A stretch of DNA of 64,000 nt from Scandinavium sp036271055. GTDB lineage: Bacteria; Pseudomonadota; Gammaproteobacteria; Enterobacterales; Enterobacteriaceae. Position 1 is the stretch's first letter, and each line of letters opens with the position of its first letter. The position numbers and the translations under genes were made by a program. Location of the stretch: positions 62,001 through 126,000 of the forward strand of contig NZ_DATBBJ010000063.1 of assembly GCF_036271055.1 (NCBI RefSeq), read 5' to 3'. Below are positions 9,287-17,136 of the stretch, piece after piece. The notes beneath the pieces were generated by a model. That model was not told the DNA's origin, did not search any database, and saw only the letters and a program-made list of their open reading frames with translations.

Positions 9287-10318
9287 TTACCGGCTTCTTT
9301 TTGTTCTCTTCCTGTTTTTCAATGAACGTACTTCTCCGCGACCAAAGGTTCTGGCATTTCCAGGGAGAACCAGACGTGCGCAGGCATCGATTTTGGTGAT
9401 GTAACTTAGCGCCTTAAGCAATCCCTTATCCTTACTACTGTCACCGCGTTCCAGTTTGCCGAGGCAGCAATCCTCATAACGCGCTTTGTTAGCGTTGCAG
9501 TTGTAGTAGATGCCTTTACCTTTAGTGATGGTGTGTTTCCAGTATTCACCGAAAGCATGAGCAATCACGCCATCCTGCTGTGCCTTGTTGCCATTTAAGA
9601 TAAATAGCATGTGGTAATGAAATTTACGTTGTGGTGCATATTCCAGTTTCCACACGGTCCCGAGAACATGTCGAAACAATGGATTCTTTTGCATATTGCG
9701 GAACAGTTGCTGACGGTGCTTACGGGCGTCATCAGCTGTGATATCAGCTTTATGCTCATTCGCCCATGATAAATCAACACGCAGAACCAGCAGCCGGGAA
9801 TGATGCTCCTGTAGGTGTCTGATGTAATTCATCACTCCCTTCAGGTTTTTAACTGAAGCACGTTGATACTTTCTGCACGTCTGTTTAAAACCTGCCTGAC
9901 TTGCAGCGAATCGGTAATCCTGTACCAGCTTGTTCAGCATTTCTGCAGTGGTTACTGTATCTGCTCCCACTATTTTCCCGTTATAAACACGTGTATATAA
10001 ATCAGCGTTATTAAATAAATTCTGAAATGTAGCAATACGTGGATTAGCCATTCGTACTTTCATCGCTTCTTGCGGCAGCATATTAAGATAACGGATTGCA
10101 TCAAGAATGATGACTGACTCTGCATTCTCTTTATAACCTGAACGGTTATAAAGAACGGTGAAAGGTAACTTACGTCCTCTACTGATAGTTTTAAGGCAGC
10201 TATCCAGTTGTTCTAATCTGAATCTAAACTCATTGTCATCGCATATGATGAGATGAGGGTTGTTATTCTCAATGTGATACTCAGCATGAGATAGCAGTAT
10301 TGATTCTGGTAAGTCCAT
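9287..10318 (-). CDS. YagK/YfjJ-domain (inovirus Gp2-type) protein
   Basis: A 343-residue protein resembling the YfjJ and YagK proteins of the cryptic CP4-57 and CP4-6 elements, often annotated as inovirus Gp2 family. The segment KFHYHMLFILNG has a His-hydrophobic-His pattern on a predicted beta strand, reminiscent of HUH replication endonucleases, so a role in replication of the excised element is possible but unproven. The C-terminus is strongly basic (RSLKNRKRTKRSR). It lies between alpA and the zinc-ribbon gene in one leftward group, the usual satellite arrangement. Full length, no frameshift seen. Confidence 0.78.
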   Translation of the reverse strand: MDLPESILLSHAEYHIENNNPHLIICDDNEFRFRLEQLDSCLKTISRGRKLPFTVLYNRSGYKENAESVIILDAIRYLNMLPQEAMKVRMANPRIATFQNLFNNADLYTRVYNGKIVGADTVTTAEMLNKLVQDYRFAASQAGFKQTCRKYQRASVKNLKGVMNYIRHLQEHHSRLLVLRVDLSWANEHKADITADDARKHRQQLFRNMQKNPLFRHVLGTVWKLEYAPQRKFHYHMLFILNGNKAQQDGVIAHAFGEYWKHTITKGKGIYYNCNANKARYEDCCLGKLERGDSSKDKGLLKALSYITKIDACARLVLPGNARTFGRGEVRSLKNRKRTKRSR

Positions 10319-10667
10319 AATGTATTTCTCTGAAGCCAGTCAACTATTGTTGACTGGCAATATGTCAGCATAATTATTAGATGAATGTCTTTATCTGATA
10401 CTAAGTATGAATAGCAATATCAGAGATTCTGCTTGTGTGATATCAAAACGTAGATGTATTAGAGTGTAGCTAGTGCGATATGAGGTGTTTGTCTGGGTTG
10501 GTGATGATTGGCTCTTGAGAGTATTAATAAATTACTGGTTAAGTAGTAATACAATAATAAATAAACCGGCTTTATAAATCACATCAAATCCATACAACGT
10601 AAGGCATGAGAGTACAAAAATATAGTGTAAAGTTAGTATCCCTTGTCATTACATCTTTAGCAGTTTT
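10319..10667. other. AT-rich gap, no gene recognised
   Basis: About 350 bases between the YfjJ-like gene and alpA. No plausible coding frame; composition is AT-rich with several GATTCT/CTTGAG short motifs that I cannot assign. It may carry the promoter of the YfjJ-like gene. Confidence 0.35.
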
Positions 10668-10871
10668 TTATTCTATCGAGTCATTAACACGAGCTTCCAG
10701 CCACTCTTTTACTTCACGCTCAATCCAGCGGGAGCTACGACCAAATTTAACAGGTTTAGGGAACTTCCCTTGCTGTGCCATTTTATAAAACCACTTATCA
10801 GATAACTTAGTCAGCTCAGTGATGAAGGCCATATCGACGAATTTGTCGTTGTGAATGTCAATCGTTTTCAT
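10668..10871 (-). CDS. alpA: AlpA-family excisionase/regulator
   Basis: Small winged-HTH protein of about 67 residues. The pattern FITELTKLSDKWFYKMAQQG, followed by FPKPVKFGRSSRWIEREVKEWL, is typical of AlpA and MerR-like excisionases. In CP4-57 AlpA activates the integrase gene and promotes excision of the element, so here it is the likely switch for mobilisation of the island. The ATG at 10,871 is chosen because GGAG lies just upstream; the longer frame adds residues foreign to the family. Transcribed leftward, divergent from the unknown 423-residue gene. Confidence 0.85.
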   Translation of the reverse strand: MKTIDIHNDKFVDMAFITELTKLSDKWFYKMAQQGKFPKPVKFGRSSRWIEREVKEWLEARVNDSIE

Positions 10872-11215
10872 ACCTATCTCCAGAAGTTTGTAGTGAGAGC
10901 ACCTGTCCGGCACTCCTTCACAGAAATAAGAGAAATATGTTCGATTTTACATTTTCAGCCTCCACAGCTTTCAGAACCCTACCTCACCGTGATATATCTT
11001 TATCATAGTAAACTTACCATGCTGGCATCTGTTTCATGATGCATCCACTCGTGACATCAGATCATTCAATGCGGTATGGATATATTGCCATAAAAGCCAG
11101 TTATCACAGTGTATGACAAGTAATTTAGCACTATGATTTTTACTATGATGTTTGCTATGAATTGTTGTTTGATTTAAAATGCAATTAATATTTAATACAG
11201 TAGTGAGGGCTTATT
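10872..11215. promoter_or_regulatory. Divergent control region between alpA and the 423-aa gene
   Basis: About 340 bases, AT-rich, serving two divergent genes. It includes repeated ATGATTTTTACTATGATGTTTGC-like sequences around 11,130-11,160, but I could not define an operator. No gene seen. Confidence 0.4.
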
Positions 11216-12487
11216 GTGATTGAGCTGCCTTGGATAGACATAAAAAACAAAAGGGATCTGGATTTCTTTCTATGGAAACATAGTAATGATATTGCCATAT
11301 TCAATTACATTACGGCTCAAAATCGTTCTTTTAGTTATGACGATATTTTTAGAATGAAGCCAAAGTTGGCGGTCCTTGCAATAAATGAAGCTTATAAACT
11401 ATTTTATCTGGACTCTGAAATACATAGGCTCCATGCCAAAGAATTAACAAAAATGCAAAAATTACAACTCCCTCTCAAAGAATTTGATTGGTTAAAAAGT
11501 TGCCATAATGCTTGTTACTTTGCCTGGATAAGCATTCGCACATACGGAAATAAAAACCATGAAATAGAAACTTATATTTATCACGAAGACTGTTTTTTCT
11601 ATCCACGCACGCAATATTATTATCTTGGGTGTGAACTATTCCCTGAGAATCATCGCAGCAGAGTTGAGTCTATCATTGCTTTTTTTGATAGGTGTACAAT
11701 GAATTTTCAGAGCAAAACTGAGTTAATTAGAAAAATTAAGTTAGAATGGCAAGAACGTAGCAGGACAGTAAGAAAGTTACCATTAAAAAGCAATGAAAAG
11801 AAAAAAACACAATGGACATGGGAGTATATTAATAAAAATAAAGGCTTGGTTGTTCATGGGCATCGTAAAAGAGAGATTCATGCACAACTGGAAAGAATAA
11901 ATGAAATGGGGAATAGGCTATATAGCAAGATTATATTGACAGAAAAGCTAAGTGAAGAGATTGAACGTGACTTTACAATAGCTGGACGAGATAAGTTAAC
12001 AGGCGTACATTCTGATATGTATTCCTTAAGAAAACAATTGGCCGCTGAGATAAACAATAAAAAAAGTATGGAAGTGATAAGAAAAACACATTTGCATTCA
12101 CCATCATTCTTGGGTTTTTTTATGCCTGCCAGCCCTAGTGAAATGTACTTAAGCTTGGTTTGTATTTATAACTTCCTCTATTACAAAGATCTTAATTTTA
12201 TCCCGAGACTATCAAAAGCCTGGGAAGCACACTCCTATCGAAAAACAAAGAAGAAAAACATAGGTCTTCATGTGAAAAGTAAAAATCAGGCTGAACTGAT
12301 AAGCGATGAGCTTATTAATATTAAACTGGATGAATTGGTAGATGCGGCAATAGAAACAGAAAAAGAATTAAAAAGAGAAAAAGCTCAAGAAATAATTAAT
12401 GAAATTCTTCGTAACGCACCAACGCATTCAGAAAAGCAGGATAATGATCCATTATTAGATTCCGATGCTAACCCATGGTTTGGTTAG
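11216..12487 (+). CDS. Unknown AT-rich island protein, 423 aa
   Basis: I do not recognise this protein. It starts with GTG at 11,216 behind AGTGAGGGC, has no signal peptide, is rich in Lys, Tyr and Trp, and ends with a long charged helix (residues about 360-400) and an acidic tail. A basic central segment (RKLPLKSNEKKKTQ, about 190-205) could contact nucleic acid. Base composition is clearly more AT-rich than the neighbouring yfj-like genes, pointing to separate acquisition. It stands alone, divergent from alpA, in the usual slot for variable cargo. Function unknown; defence or replication-accessory roles are both conceivable. Confidence 0.75.
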   Translation: MIELPWIDIKNKRDLDFFLWKHSNDIAIFNYITAQNRSFSYDDIFRMKPKLAVLAINEAYKLFYLDSEIHRLHAKELTKMQKLQLPLKEFDWLKSCHNACYFAWISIRTYGNKNHEIETYIYHEDCFFYPRTQYYYLGCELFPENHRSRVESIIAFFDRCTMNFQSKTELIRKIKLEWQERSRTVRKLPLKSNEKKKTQWTWEYINKNKGLVVHGHRKREIHAQLERINEMGNRLYSKIILTEKLSEEIERDFTIAGRDKLTGVHSDMYSLRKQLAAEINNKKSMEVIRKTHLHSPSFLGFFMPASPSEMYLSLVCIYNFLYYKDLNFIPRLSKAWEAHSYRKTKKKNIGLHVKSKNQAELISDELINIKLDELVDAAIETEKELKREKAQEIINEILRNAPTHSEKQDNDPLLDSDANPWFG

Positions 12488-12643
12488 GGACTATAATTTT
12501 GAAAGATATCCTTTCGGTATGTCAATGCGAAGTGATATACCGAACACCCTTTAATGCAGAATACTATTCCCAATTTTTTTCACACCTATATAACCCATGT
12601 GTAGCTGCGCCAGATTTTGTTACTGGTATGGCTGTTCTGCATT

Positions 12644-12794
12644 GATCTGTAAGACCGATCGATGTTTTGTTTGTGATAGATAAAAACTATTGAATTTAAA
12701 TTATTGATCGGGATTGCAATAGATTACAACGATCAATTTCTGGAAACTGATCTGTAGTAACGATTATCCCATTCCCTCTCAAATGCATACGATC
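12644..12794. promoter_or_regulatory. GATC cluster with two OxyR-like half-sites upstream of the exported-protein genes
   Basis: Six GATC (Dam) sites begin at 12,644, 12,657, 12,706, 12,731, 12,749 and 12,791. Two sequences match the OxyR half-site ATAGnTnnnAnCTAT: 12,676-12,690 fully, and 12,719-12,733 with one mismatch and a GATC at its end. Their starts are 43 bases apart, two OxyR half-site periods. An inverted repeat ATTGATCG/CGATCAAT and a direct repeat GATCTGTA (12,644 and 12,749) are also present. The layout recalls the Dam/OxyR phase-variation region of agn43. Binding is inferred only. Confidence 0.45.
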
Positions 12795-12856
12795 AGGTGG
12801 CCTTTTGTACAGCAAAGGGCCATTTTTCGTTTGTAAAACAACAGTAAGGAATCTCT

Positions 12857-13291
12857 ATGTTGAAGGTCACTTCTGCACTCTTTCTCAGTGCAACCTTGTT
12901 CACCACGACTTCGCAAGCGGCCATCCAGGAACAGCAGTGGGGTAACTGGTTTGGTAATACCAGCGGAATGGAATTTTCAATAAACGCCGACAATGATGTC
13001 GGTGAGCGCATAACCCTCACCTGCACCGAAGGCCACCTGGGCATCACCTACAGCGTCCCAGCAAAGAACTATTCCATTTCTTCTGGTGCCGGGCTGAAAG
13101 AGCCGGGGCTGAACATCAACTCAACCCACTATCAATTAGGTGAAGCTGCATTTATGGCGCTCAAAAACACCAGGGATGAAGGCGTGCTGGAAGTCACTGA
13201 AGCCAGTAAACCATTGTCCAAACCGTTCAAAACCGCAGGTCTTCAGGAAGCGCTGAAAGAGGTGACCTGGCAGGACTGCATCAGCCGTTAA
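12857..13291 (+). CDS. Exported hypothetical protein, 144 aa
   Basis: Unknown protein with a clear signal peptide (MLKVTSALFLSATLF, cleavage likely after TSQA near residue 22). The mature part has two well separated Cys residues that could form a disulfide in the periplasm. No known domain was recognised. The start is supported by TAAGGA seven bases upstream. It lies downstream of the GATC-rich control region and 110 bases before a second exported protein, so the two may be co-expressed. Because it is in a CP4-type island tail it may be a variable cell-envelope cargo gene. Confidence 0.7.
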   Translation: MLKVTSALFLSATLFTTTSQAAIQEQQWGNWFGNTSGMEFSINADNDVGERITLTCTEGHLGITYSVPAKNYSISSGAGLKEPGLNINSTHYQLGEAAFMALKNTRDEGVLEVTEASKPLSKPFKTAGLQEALKEVTWQDCISR

Positions 13292-13404
13292 GCACCATTC
13301 TTCGCCTATTTTTCATAACAGCACAGTTTGCTGTTTTAACCACTTCTTGCTGGAGTTCGGATACGTCCAGCAGAGCCAACAACAAACTTCCTCAAGGTGT
13401 CACT

Positions 13405-14244
13405 ATGACAGAGTTTATTTCACGCTTATTTATTATCTCAGTGTTTTCGTTTCCTGCTCTAAGTTTTGCCATCACCATTCCCGGTAATATTCATCCAGAG
13501 CGATACACGTTCTTTCTGACAGATAACGGCGGTGAAATGCTTCGCGAAATGAATGATGCGGCAGTCAGCGTAAAGCTCAACAATAAAGTGGGGTTTAGCG
13601 CTGAGGCACAGAGCAAGGCTGCTGCTGCGAACATATCTCCTTTGCTGTATGCAGCATCACCGCTTGAACAGAACTTTATCCGCTATGACGGTAAACCGGT
13701 TAAGGCTCTGACCTGTCTCACCACTACCCGCACGATGCCGGGTCAGAATAAAAATTACTCATGGGAGGAAACCTACTGCCTTGATGAAACCGGTGCTGCC
13801 TACATCGGCACAAAAGGCTGGCCATCACGCACCATTGTTGAAAAGAGCTGCGAGGTGGGTGCCTCCGGTTGTCCTGTATATCTTGGTCTGAACAATGATC
13901 CACCGATCCTGCGGAATGATGCTGCGCAATATATTCCTTACAGCAGTAAACGTGTAAATGGGCAGAAAGAAAGTAACTCTCAGGCAAAACCAGCAACTGG
14001 AGAAATAGTCGCAGAGCAGGATGGTTATGTGGTGAATTATGTCAAAGGTAGCAGTTGTGCTGGCAATAAACTGATTGTCAAAAACACAAGCTCCGGGAAA
14101 ACCGCCGCAATTACAGGATTAAATGGTTGCTCTTTTGACCCGAAGAATAATGCCGTAATTATCTTCCCTCTAAATGAATACGTCGGCGTTTACAGTGGCC
14201 CCACAAGCGCTTCTGAGGAAATAGCCTCCGTCGATCTCCCCTAA
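13405..14244 (+). CDS. Exported hypothetical protein, 279 aa
   Basis: Unknown secreted or periplasmic protein. The N-terminus (MTEFISRLFIISVFSFPALSFA) is a signal peptide with cleavage after SFA. The mature protein has several Cys (CLTTT, YCLD, CEVG, CPVY, SSCAG, NGCS), consistent with disulfides in the periplasm or outside the cell. The last 80 residues look like a compact beta domain. AAGGTG six bases before the ATG supports the start. It follows the other exported gene in the same direction. No family recognised. Confidence 0.7.
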   Translation: MTEFISRLFIISVFSFPALSFAITIPGNIHPERYTFFLTDNGGEMLREMNDAAVSVKLNNKVGFSAEAQSKAAAANISPLLYAASPLEQNFIRYDGKPVKALTCLTTTRTMPGQNKNYSWEETYCLDETGAAYIGTKGWPSRTIVEKSCEVGASGCPVYLGLNNDPPILRNDAAQYIPYSSKRVNGQKESNSQAKPATGEIVAEQDGYVVNYVKGSSCAGNKLIVKNTSSGKTAAITGLNGCSFDPKNNAVIIFPLNEYVGVYSGPTSASEEIASVDLP

Positions 14245-14418
14245 TTACTCACCCGGTCCGGTATACGCTTCCTGCGGTGCCGGACGTCTTATGGCCAGAC
14301 CTATGAAAAGCCACAAACTCCCGGACGATACAGCGCTAGATACAGCGCCTCTGGATCTGACCTGGCCCGTTGTTTTCAGCGTCACGGGACTCACTCTACT
14401 AAGAAGTAAGTCGGTCGT

Positions 14419-14790
14419 ATGCCAGACAATCGGAGCCAGCCTGATGACCTTCAGTCTGATAAGACTCATAAAAAAACTCGCCACTCTTGCCTGAAATCTG
14501 ATTCTCGACAAAAGCTGAAGTGTTGCGTTGTCAAAGGGCTGGCTGCGATAGCAGAGGACCGGATTAATGATGATGCCTTTGTTTTATCTGTATGCAGCAA
14601 AGCGTATGAACACCTGCCTCCCGTCATAAGGCGAGTCGTGAAGTACGAATGGTGCTTTCGATGCTTCCAGTACGGTAAGCCCTTCATTCTGCGTCAATTA
14701 CAACATCACCAGATCGACAAGCTAATCCTGCCGACATTACCTGACAGTGAACTGTCACCACAGCAAGAGCAGCCACCAGCTTCTACCTGA
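14419..14790 (+). CDS. Possible small island protein, 123 aa
   Basis: Weakly supported open frame. The central part (CSKAYEHLPPVIRRVVKYEWCFRCFQYG...) reads like a real globular protein, with a Lys/Arg-rich start and Pro/Gln-rich tail, but no Shine-Dalgarno sequence supports the ATG. A terminator-like hairpin follows its stop at 14,812. Another frame, 14,291-14,494, overlaps its start and is less convincing. I could not identify a family; treat as hypothetical. Confidence 0.45.
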   Translation: MPDNRSQPDDLQSDKTHKKTRHSCLKSDSRQKLKCCVVKGLAAIAEDRINDDAFVLSVCSKAYEHLPPVIRRVVKYEWCFRCFQYGKPFILRQLQHHQIDKLILPTLPDSELSPQQEQPPAST

Positions 14791-14811
14791 ACATTTTCTC
14801 TTCCATCCATC

Positions 14812-14834
14812 GCCACTCTACTGGAGTGGCTTTT
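14812..14834 (+). terminator. Hairpin with short T-run before the DUF932 gene
   Basis: Arms GCCACTC and GAGTGGC followed by TTTT. It lies 22 bases after the stop of the possible 123-aa gene and before the DUF932 gene, so transcription of the latter may be attenuated here or use a promoter close by. Confidence 0.5.
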
Positions 14835-14859
14835 ATGCCCATTTTTAAAGGAATTAACT

Positions 14860-15681
14860 ATGACCCGTTTAGCCAGCCGCTTTGGTGCGGTCAATCTTGT
14901 TCGCCGCGACCGCCCATTAACCCGCGACGAACTGGCGCATTATGTGCCAAGCGTCTTCAGCGAAGAAAAGCATGAATCCCGTAGCGATCGCTATACCTAC
15001 ATTCCGACAATTACCCTTCTCGATAACTTGCAACGCGAAGGCTTCCAGCCATTCTTCGCGTGCCAGACAAGAGTCCGCGACCAGAGCAAACGAGAGCACA
15101 CCAAACACATGCTGCGCCTGCGTCGCGAGGGCCAGATCACTGGCAAACAGGTGCCAGAAATCATCCTGCTTAACAGCCATGACGGTTCAAGCTCATACCA
15201 GATGTTGCCAGGGTTATTCAGATCGGTTTGCCAGAATGGGCTGATTTGCGGTGAATCTTTCGGAGAGGTACGCGTGCCGCATAAAGGCAATGTGGTGGAG
15301 AAAGTCATAGAAGGGGCTTACGAAGTACTGGGGATATTTGACCGCGTAGAAGAGAAGCGCGATGCCATGCAGTCGCTTTTGTTGCCGCCACCCGCTCAAC
15401 AGGCAATGGCTAAAGCGGCATTAACCTACCGTTTTGGAGAAGAGCATCAGCCGGTGACGGAATCGCAGATACTTTCCCCACGCCGCTGGCAGGATGAAAG
15501 TAACGACCTGTGGACCACTTATCAGCGCATTCAGGAAAACCTGATTAAAGGTGGGCTGTCCGGTCGAACGACCAAAGGTCAACGCTCCCATACACGCGCC
15601 GTTAAAGGCATCGACGGAGATGTGAAGCTGAACCGTGCCCTTTGGGTGATGGCCGAGAATATGCTGCAGCTTGCCTCATGA
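14860..15681 (+). CDS. DUF932 protein of the YfjQ/YafZ type
   Basis: A 273-residue protein, the same length as YfjQ and YafZ of E. coli cryptic prophage-like elements, with the typical start MTRLASRFG and the central SHDGSSSYQMLPGLFRSVCQNGL segment. Function in the cell is unknown. The family is found on plasmids and islands beside RadC-like and CbtA/CbeA genes. That is the arrangement here, and it marks this part as a CP4-type island tail. AAAGGA lies upstream of the ATG. A terminator separates it from the RadC-like gene. Confidence 0.88.
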   Translation: MTRLASRFGAVNLVRRDRPLTRDELAHYVPSVFSEEKHESRSDRYTYIPTITLLDNLQREGFQPFFACQTRVRDQSKREHTKHMLRLRREGQITGKQVPEIILLNSHDGSSSYQMLPGLFRSVCQNGLICGESFGEVRVPHKGNVVEKVIEGAYEVLGIFDRVEEKRDAMQSLLLPPPAQQAMAKAALTYRFGEEHQPVTESQILSPRRWQDESNDLWTTYQRIQENLIKGGLSGRTTKGQRSHTRAVKGIDGDVKLNRALWVMAENMLQLAS

Positions 15682-15706
15682 AGCTTTTTACCAACCCTAT
15701 CTTCAC

Positions 15707-15735
15707 GCCCTGCCACTAAATCGGCGGGGCTTTTT
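15707..15735 (+). terminator. Rho-independent terminator after the DUF932 gene
   Basis: Eight-base stem (GCCCTGCC with GGCGGGGC, one mismatch) and a T5 tract. It lies between the DUF932 gene and the RadC-like gene. Confidence 0.7.
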
Positions 15736-15751
15736 GATTTAAGGAGCAATT

Positions 15752-16222
15752 ATGTCCGCACTCAATTTATCCCCGGTATTCCTGCCAAATGAGCAACGCG
15801 TTATCCGTCGGGCGTTACGACTGCTGGAAAAGTATCAGCGCCAGCGGAATGATTCTTTTACCTCTACCTGCTTCATTAAGATCTGGCTTCAGCTACAAAT
15901 GGCTCACCAGGAGCGGGAAGTTTTCATCGTGATGTATCTCGACAATCAGCATTGCCTGCTGGAGCGAGAAACACTGTTTACCGGCACGCTCAGCCATACC
16001 GAAGTACACCCCCGAGAGGTGGTGAAGTCAGCCCTAAAACATAACGCTGCTGCGGTCATTCTGGCGCACAACCATCCGTCCGGCACAACAGAAATCAGTC
16101 AACAGGACAAACATATTACTCAAAGGATTATGAAAGCTCTGGCACTAGTGGAAGTGCGCGTGCTGGATCATCTTGTGGTGGGAAACGAGGTGGTGTCTTT
16201 TGCTGAACTTGGTTTGCTTTAA
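15752..16222 (+). CDS. Island RadC-like JAB-domain protein (YeeS/YfjY type)
   Basis: A 156-residue protein consisting of the JAB/MPN metalloprotease-like domain of RadC, without the N-terminal UPF0758 helix-hairpin-helix part. It keeps the metal-binding EVHPRE and LAHNHPSG...D motifs. Such short RadC proteins (YeeS, YfjY, YkfG) accompany the CbeA/CbtA pair on islands; their role is unknown, a function in DNA repair not being shown even for full-length RadC. The window also contains the chromosomal radC at 60,595. AAGGAGC precedes the ATG. Confidence 0.9.
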   Translation: MSALNLSPVFLPNEQRVIRRALRLLEKYQRQRNDSFTSTCFIKIWLQLQMAHQEREVFIVMYLDNQHCLLERETLFTGTLSHTEVHPREVVKSALKHNAAAVILAHNHPSGTTEISQQDKHITQRIMKALALVEVRVLDHLVVGNEVVSFAELGLL

Positions 16223-16234
16223 AGGGAGGTTTTC

Positions 16235-16552
16235 ATGTCATTAACACCAGCCCATGAATGGGGGCTAAAAAGCGATATTGTTCCACGTTTTGGTGCCAGA
16301 TTAATTCAGGAAGGCAACCGGCTGCATTACCTGGCAGACAGGGCCGGGTTGAAGGGGAAATTTACCCCTGAGCAGCTGCAGGATTTAGAGCGATCTTTCC
16401 CTGCGATCACAGAACAACTTGAAAATCTGTTGCGTACTGGCGAGCTAAACCCGCGCCAGCAACACCAGGTAGTAGTTCATCTTGCCGGGTTTACCTGCAT
16501 AGCAGATACCTGTGGTAGCTATGGCTACGTTTACATCACTATTTATCCTTAG
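16235..16552 (+). CDS. cbeA: CbeA/YeeU-family antitoxin
   Basis: A 105-residue protein matching YfjZ/YafW/YeeU in length and pattern (WGLKSDIVPRFGARLIQEGNRL near the start, GELNPRQQHQV and CGSYGYVYITIYP at the end). In this type IV system CbeA does not bind the toxin. It stabilises MreB and FtsZ filaments and so opposes CbtA. GGGAGG stands before the ATG. Only 12 bases separate it from the RadC-like gene and 49 from cbtA, so the three form one operon; the small yeeT-type gene often found between them is absent. Confidence 0.9.
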   Translation: MSLTPAHEWGLKSDIVPRFGARLIQEGNRLHYLADRAGLKGKFTPEQLQDLERSFPAITEQLENLLRTGELNPRQQHQVVVHLAGFTCIADTCGSYGYVYITIYP

Positions 16553-16601
16553 CCTGGCGACAGGTAACGCTCTTCTCAACTCTTTCTTATCAGGACCCAA
16601 C

Positions 16602-16922
16602 ATGCAAATTTCAACTGCTCCGAACACCGTGCCGGTTTCGCCACGACCATCTCCTGTCAAAGTATGGCAACAATTATTAACATACCTTTTAGAGCATCAT
16701 TACGGCCTGACGATCAAAGACACACCGTTCAGTGACGATACGGCGATTCTGGAACACATAGAGGCGGGAGTGAATCTTACCGATGCCGTTAACTTTCTTG
16801 TGGAGAGATTCGAGCTTGTGCGCATTGACCAGAAAGGTTTCTCCTGGCAGGATCAAGAACCTTGGCTAACACCATTGGATGTTCATCGGGCACAGTTTAA
16901 CCTTGGCTTGAGGCGTTCATAA
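16602..16922 (+). CDS. cbtA: CbtA/YeeV-family cytoskeleton toxin
   Basis: A 106-residue protein of the CbtA/YkfI/YpjF family, which inhibits polymerisation of FtsZ and MreB. Key patterns are RPSPVKVWQQLLTYLLEHHYGL, IEAGVNLTDAVNFLVERFELVRID and the C-terminal LDVHRAQFNLGL. The ATG at 16,602 has AGGA upstream; a longer frame starting at 16,512 overlaps the antitoxin gene and lacks family similarity. The length is close to YpjF, so it is not considered truncated. It is the last gene before the island end. Confidence 0.9.
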   Translation: MQISTAPNTVPVSPRPSPVKVWQQLLTYLLEHHYGLTIKDTPFSDDTAILEHIEAGVNLTDAVNFLVERFELVRIDQKGFSWQDQEPWLTPLDVHRAQFNLGLRRS

Positions 16923-16952
16923 AACAGCCAGTTGGTCAGCAAGGAAAAACAT

Positions 16953-16973
16953 GTGGGGGCACAATTGGGGGCA
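16953..16973. repeat. Paired TGGGGGCA direct repeats (possible integrase arm sites)
   Basis: GTGGGGGCA (16,953-16,961) and TTGGGGGCA (16,965-16,973) repeat with a 12-base period, 60 bases before the att-like sequence. G-rich direct repeats of this form at island ends are typical of arm-type binding sites for P4-like integrases. Binding is inferred. Confidence 0.55.
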
Positions 16974-17031
16974 TTAATCAAAATCGCATCTAAAAATAAT
17001 CAATAAATTCAATGTGATTATCTATCAAATG

Positions 17032-17052
17032 CGACTCCTGTGATCTCCGCCA
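17032..17052 (+). other. att site: copy of the 3' end of selC (tRNA-Sec)
   Basis: The sequence CGACTCCTGTGATCT followed by CCGCCA reproduces the last 22 bases of E. coli selC apart from one missing T. This is the direct repeat expected when an element integrates into the 3' end of a tRNA gene. It defines the right end of the island; the intact tRNA should be just left of the window next to the integrase. nlpA and yicL nearby agree, because selC is close to them in E. coli. Confidence 0.8.
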
Positions 17053-17136
17053 ATTTGCTTCTACTGACGTCACTCTCTTAAATAAAATTCCTATAAATAC
17101 GGCCAGAATTTCAGTCAGCGTTGGCATTTCGTCGGA

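Noticed and set aside
14291..14494. 67-residue frame overlapping the possible 123-residue gene
   Set aside because: No ribosome-binding site and no clean membrane segment; the overlapping frame reads more like a protein, though even that is uncertain.
16512..16601. N-terminal extension of the CbtA frame
   Set aside because: Overlaps the antitoxin gene and lacks family similarity; the internal ATG at 16,602 with AGGA upstream fits the family.
16602..16922. CbtA as a truncated toxin
   Set aside because: It is shorter than YeeV (124 residues) but close to YpjF and YkfI in length and keeps the C-terminal family pattern, so I treat it as complete.
1..17050. CRISPR array or retron in the island
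   Set aside because: No regularly spaced repeats, no reverse transcriptase motif (such as YADD) and no Cas-like protein were seen.
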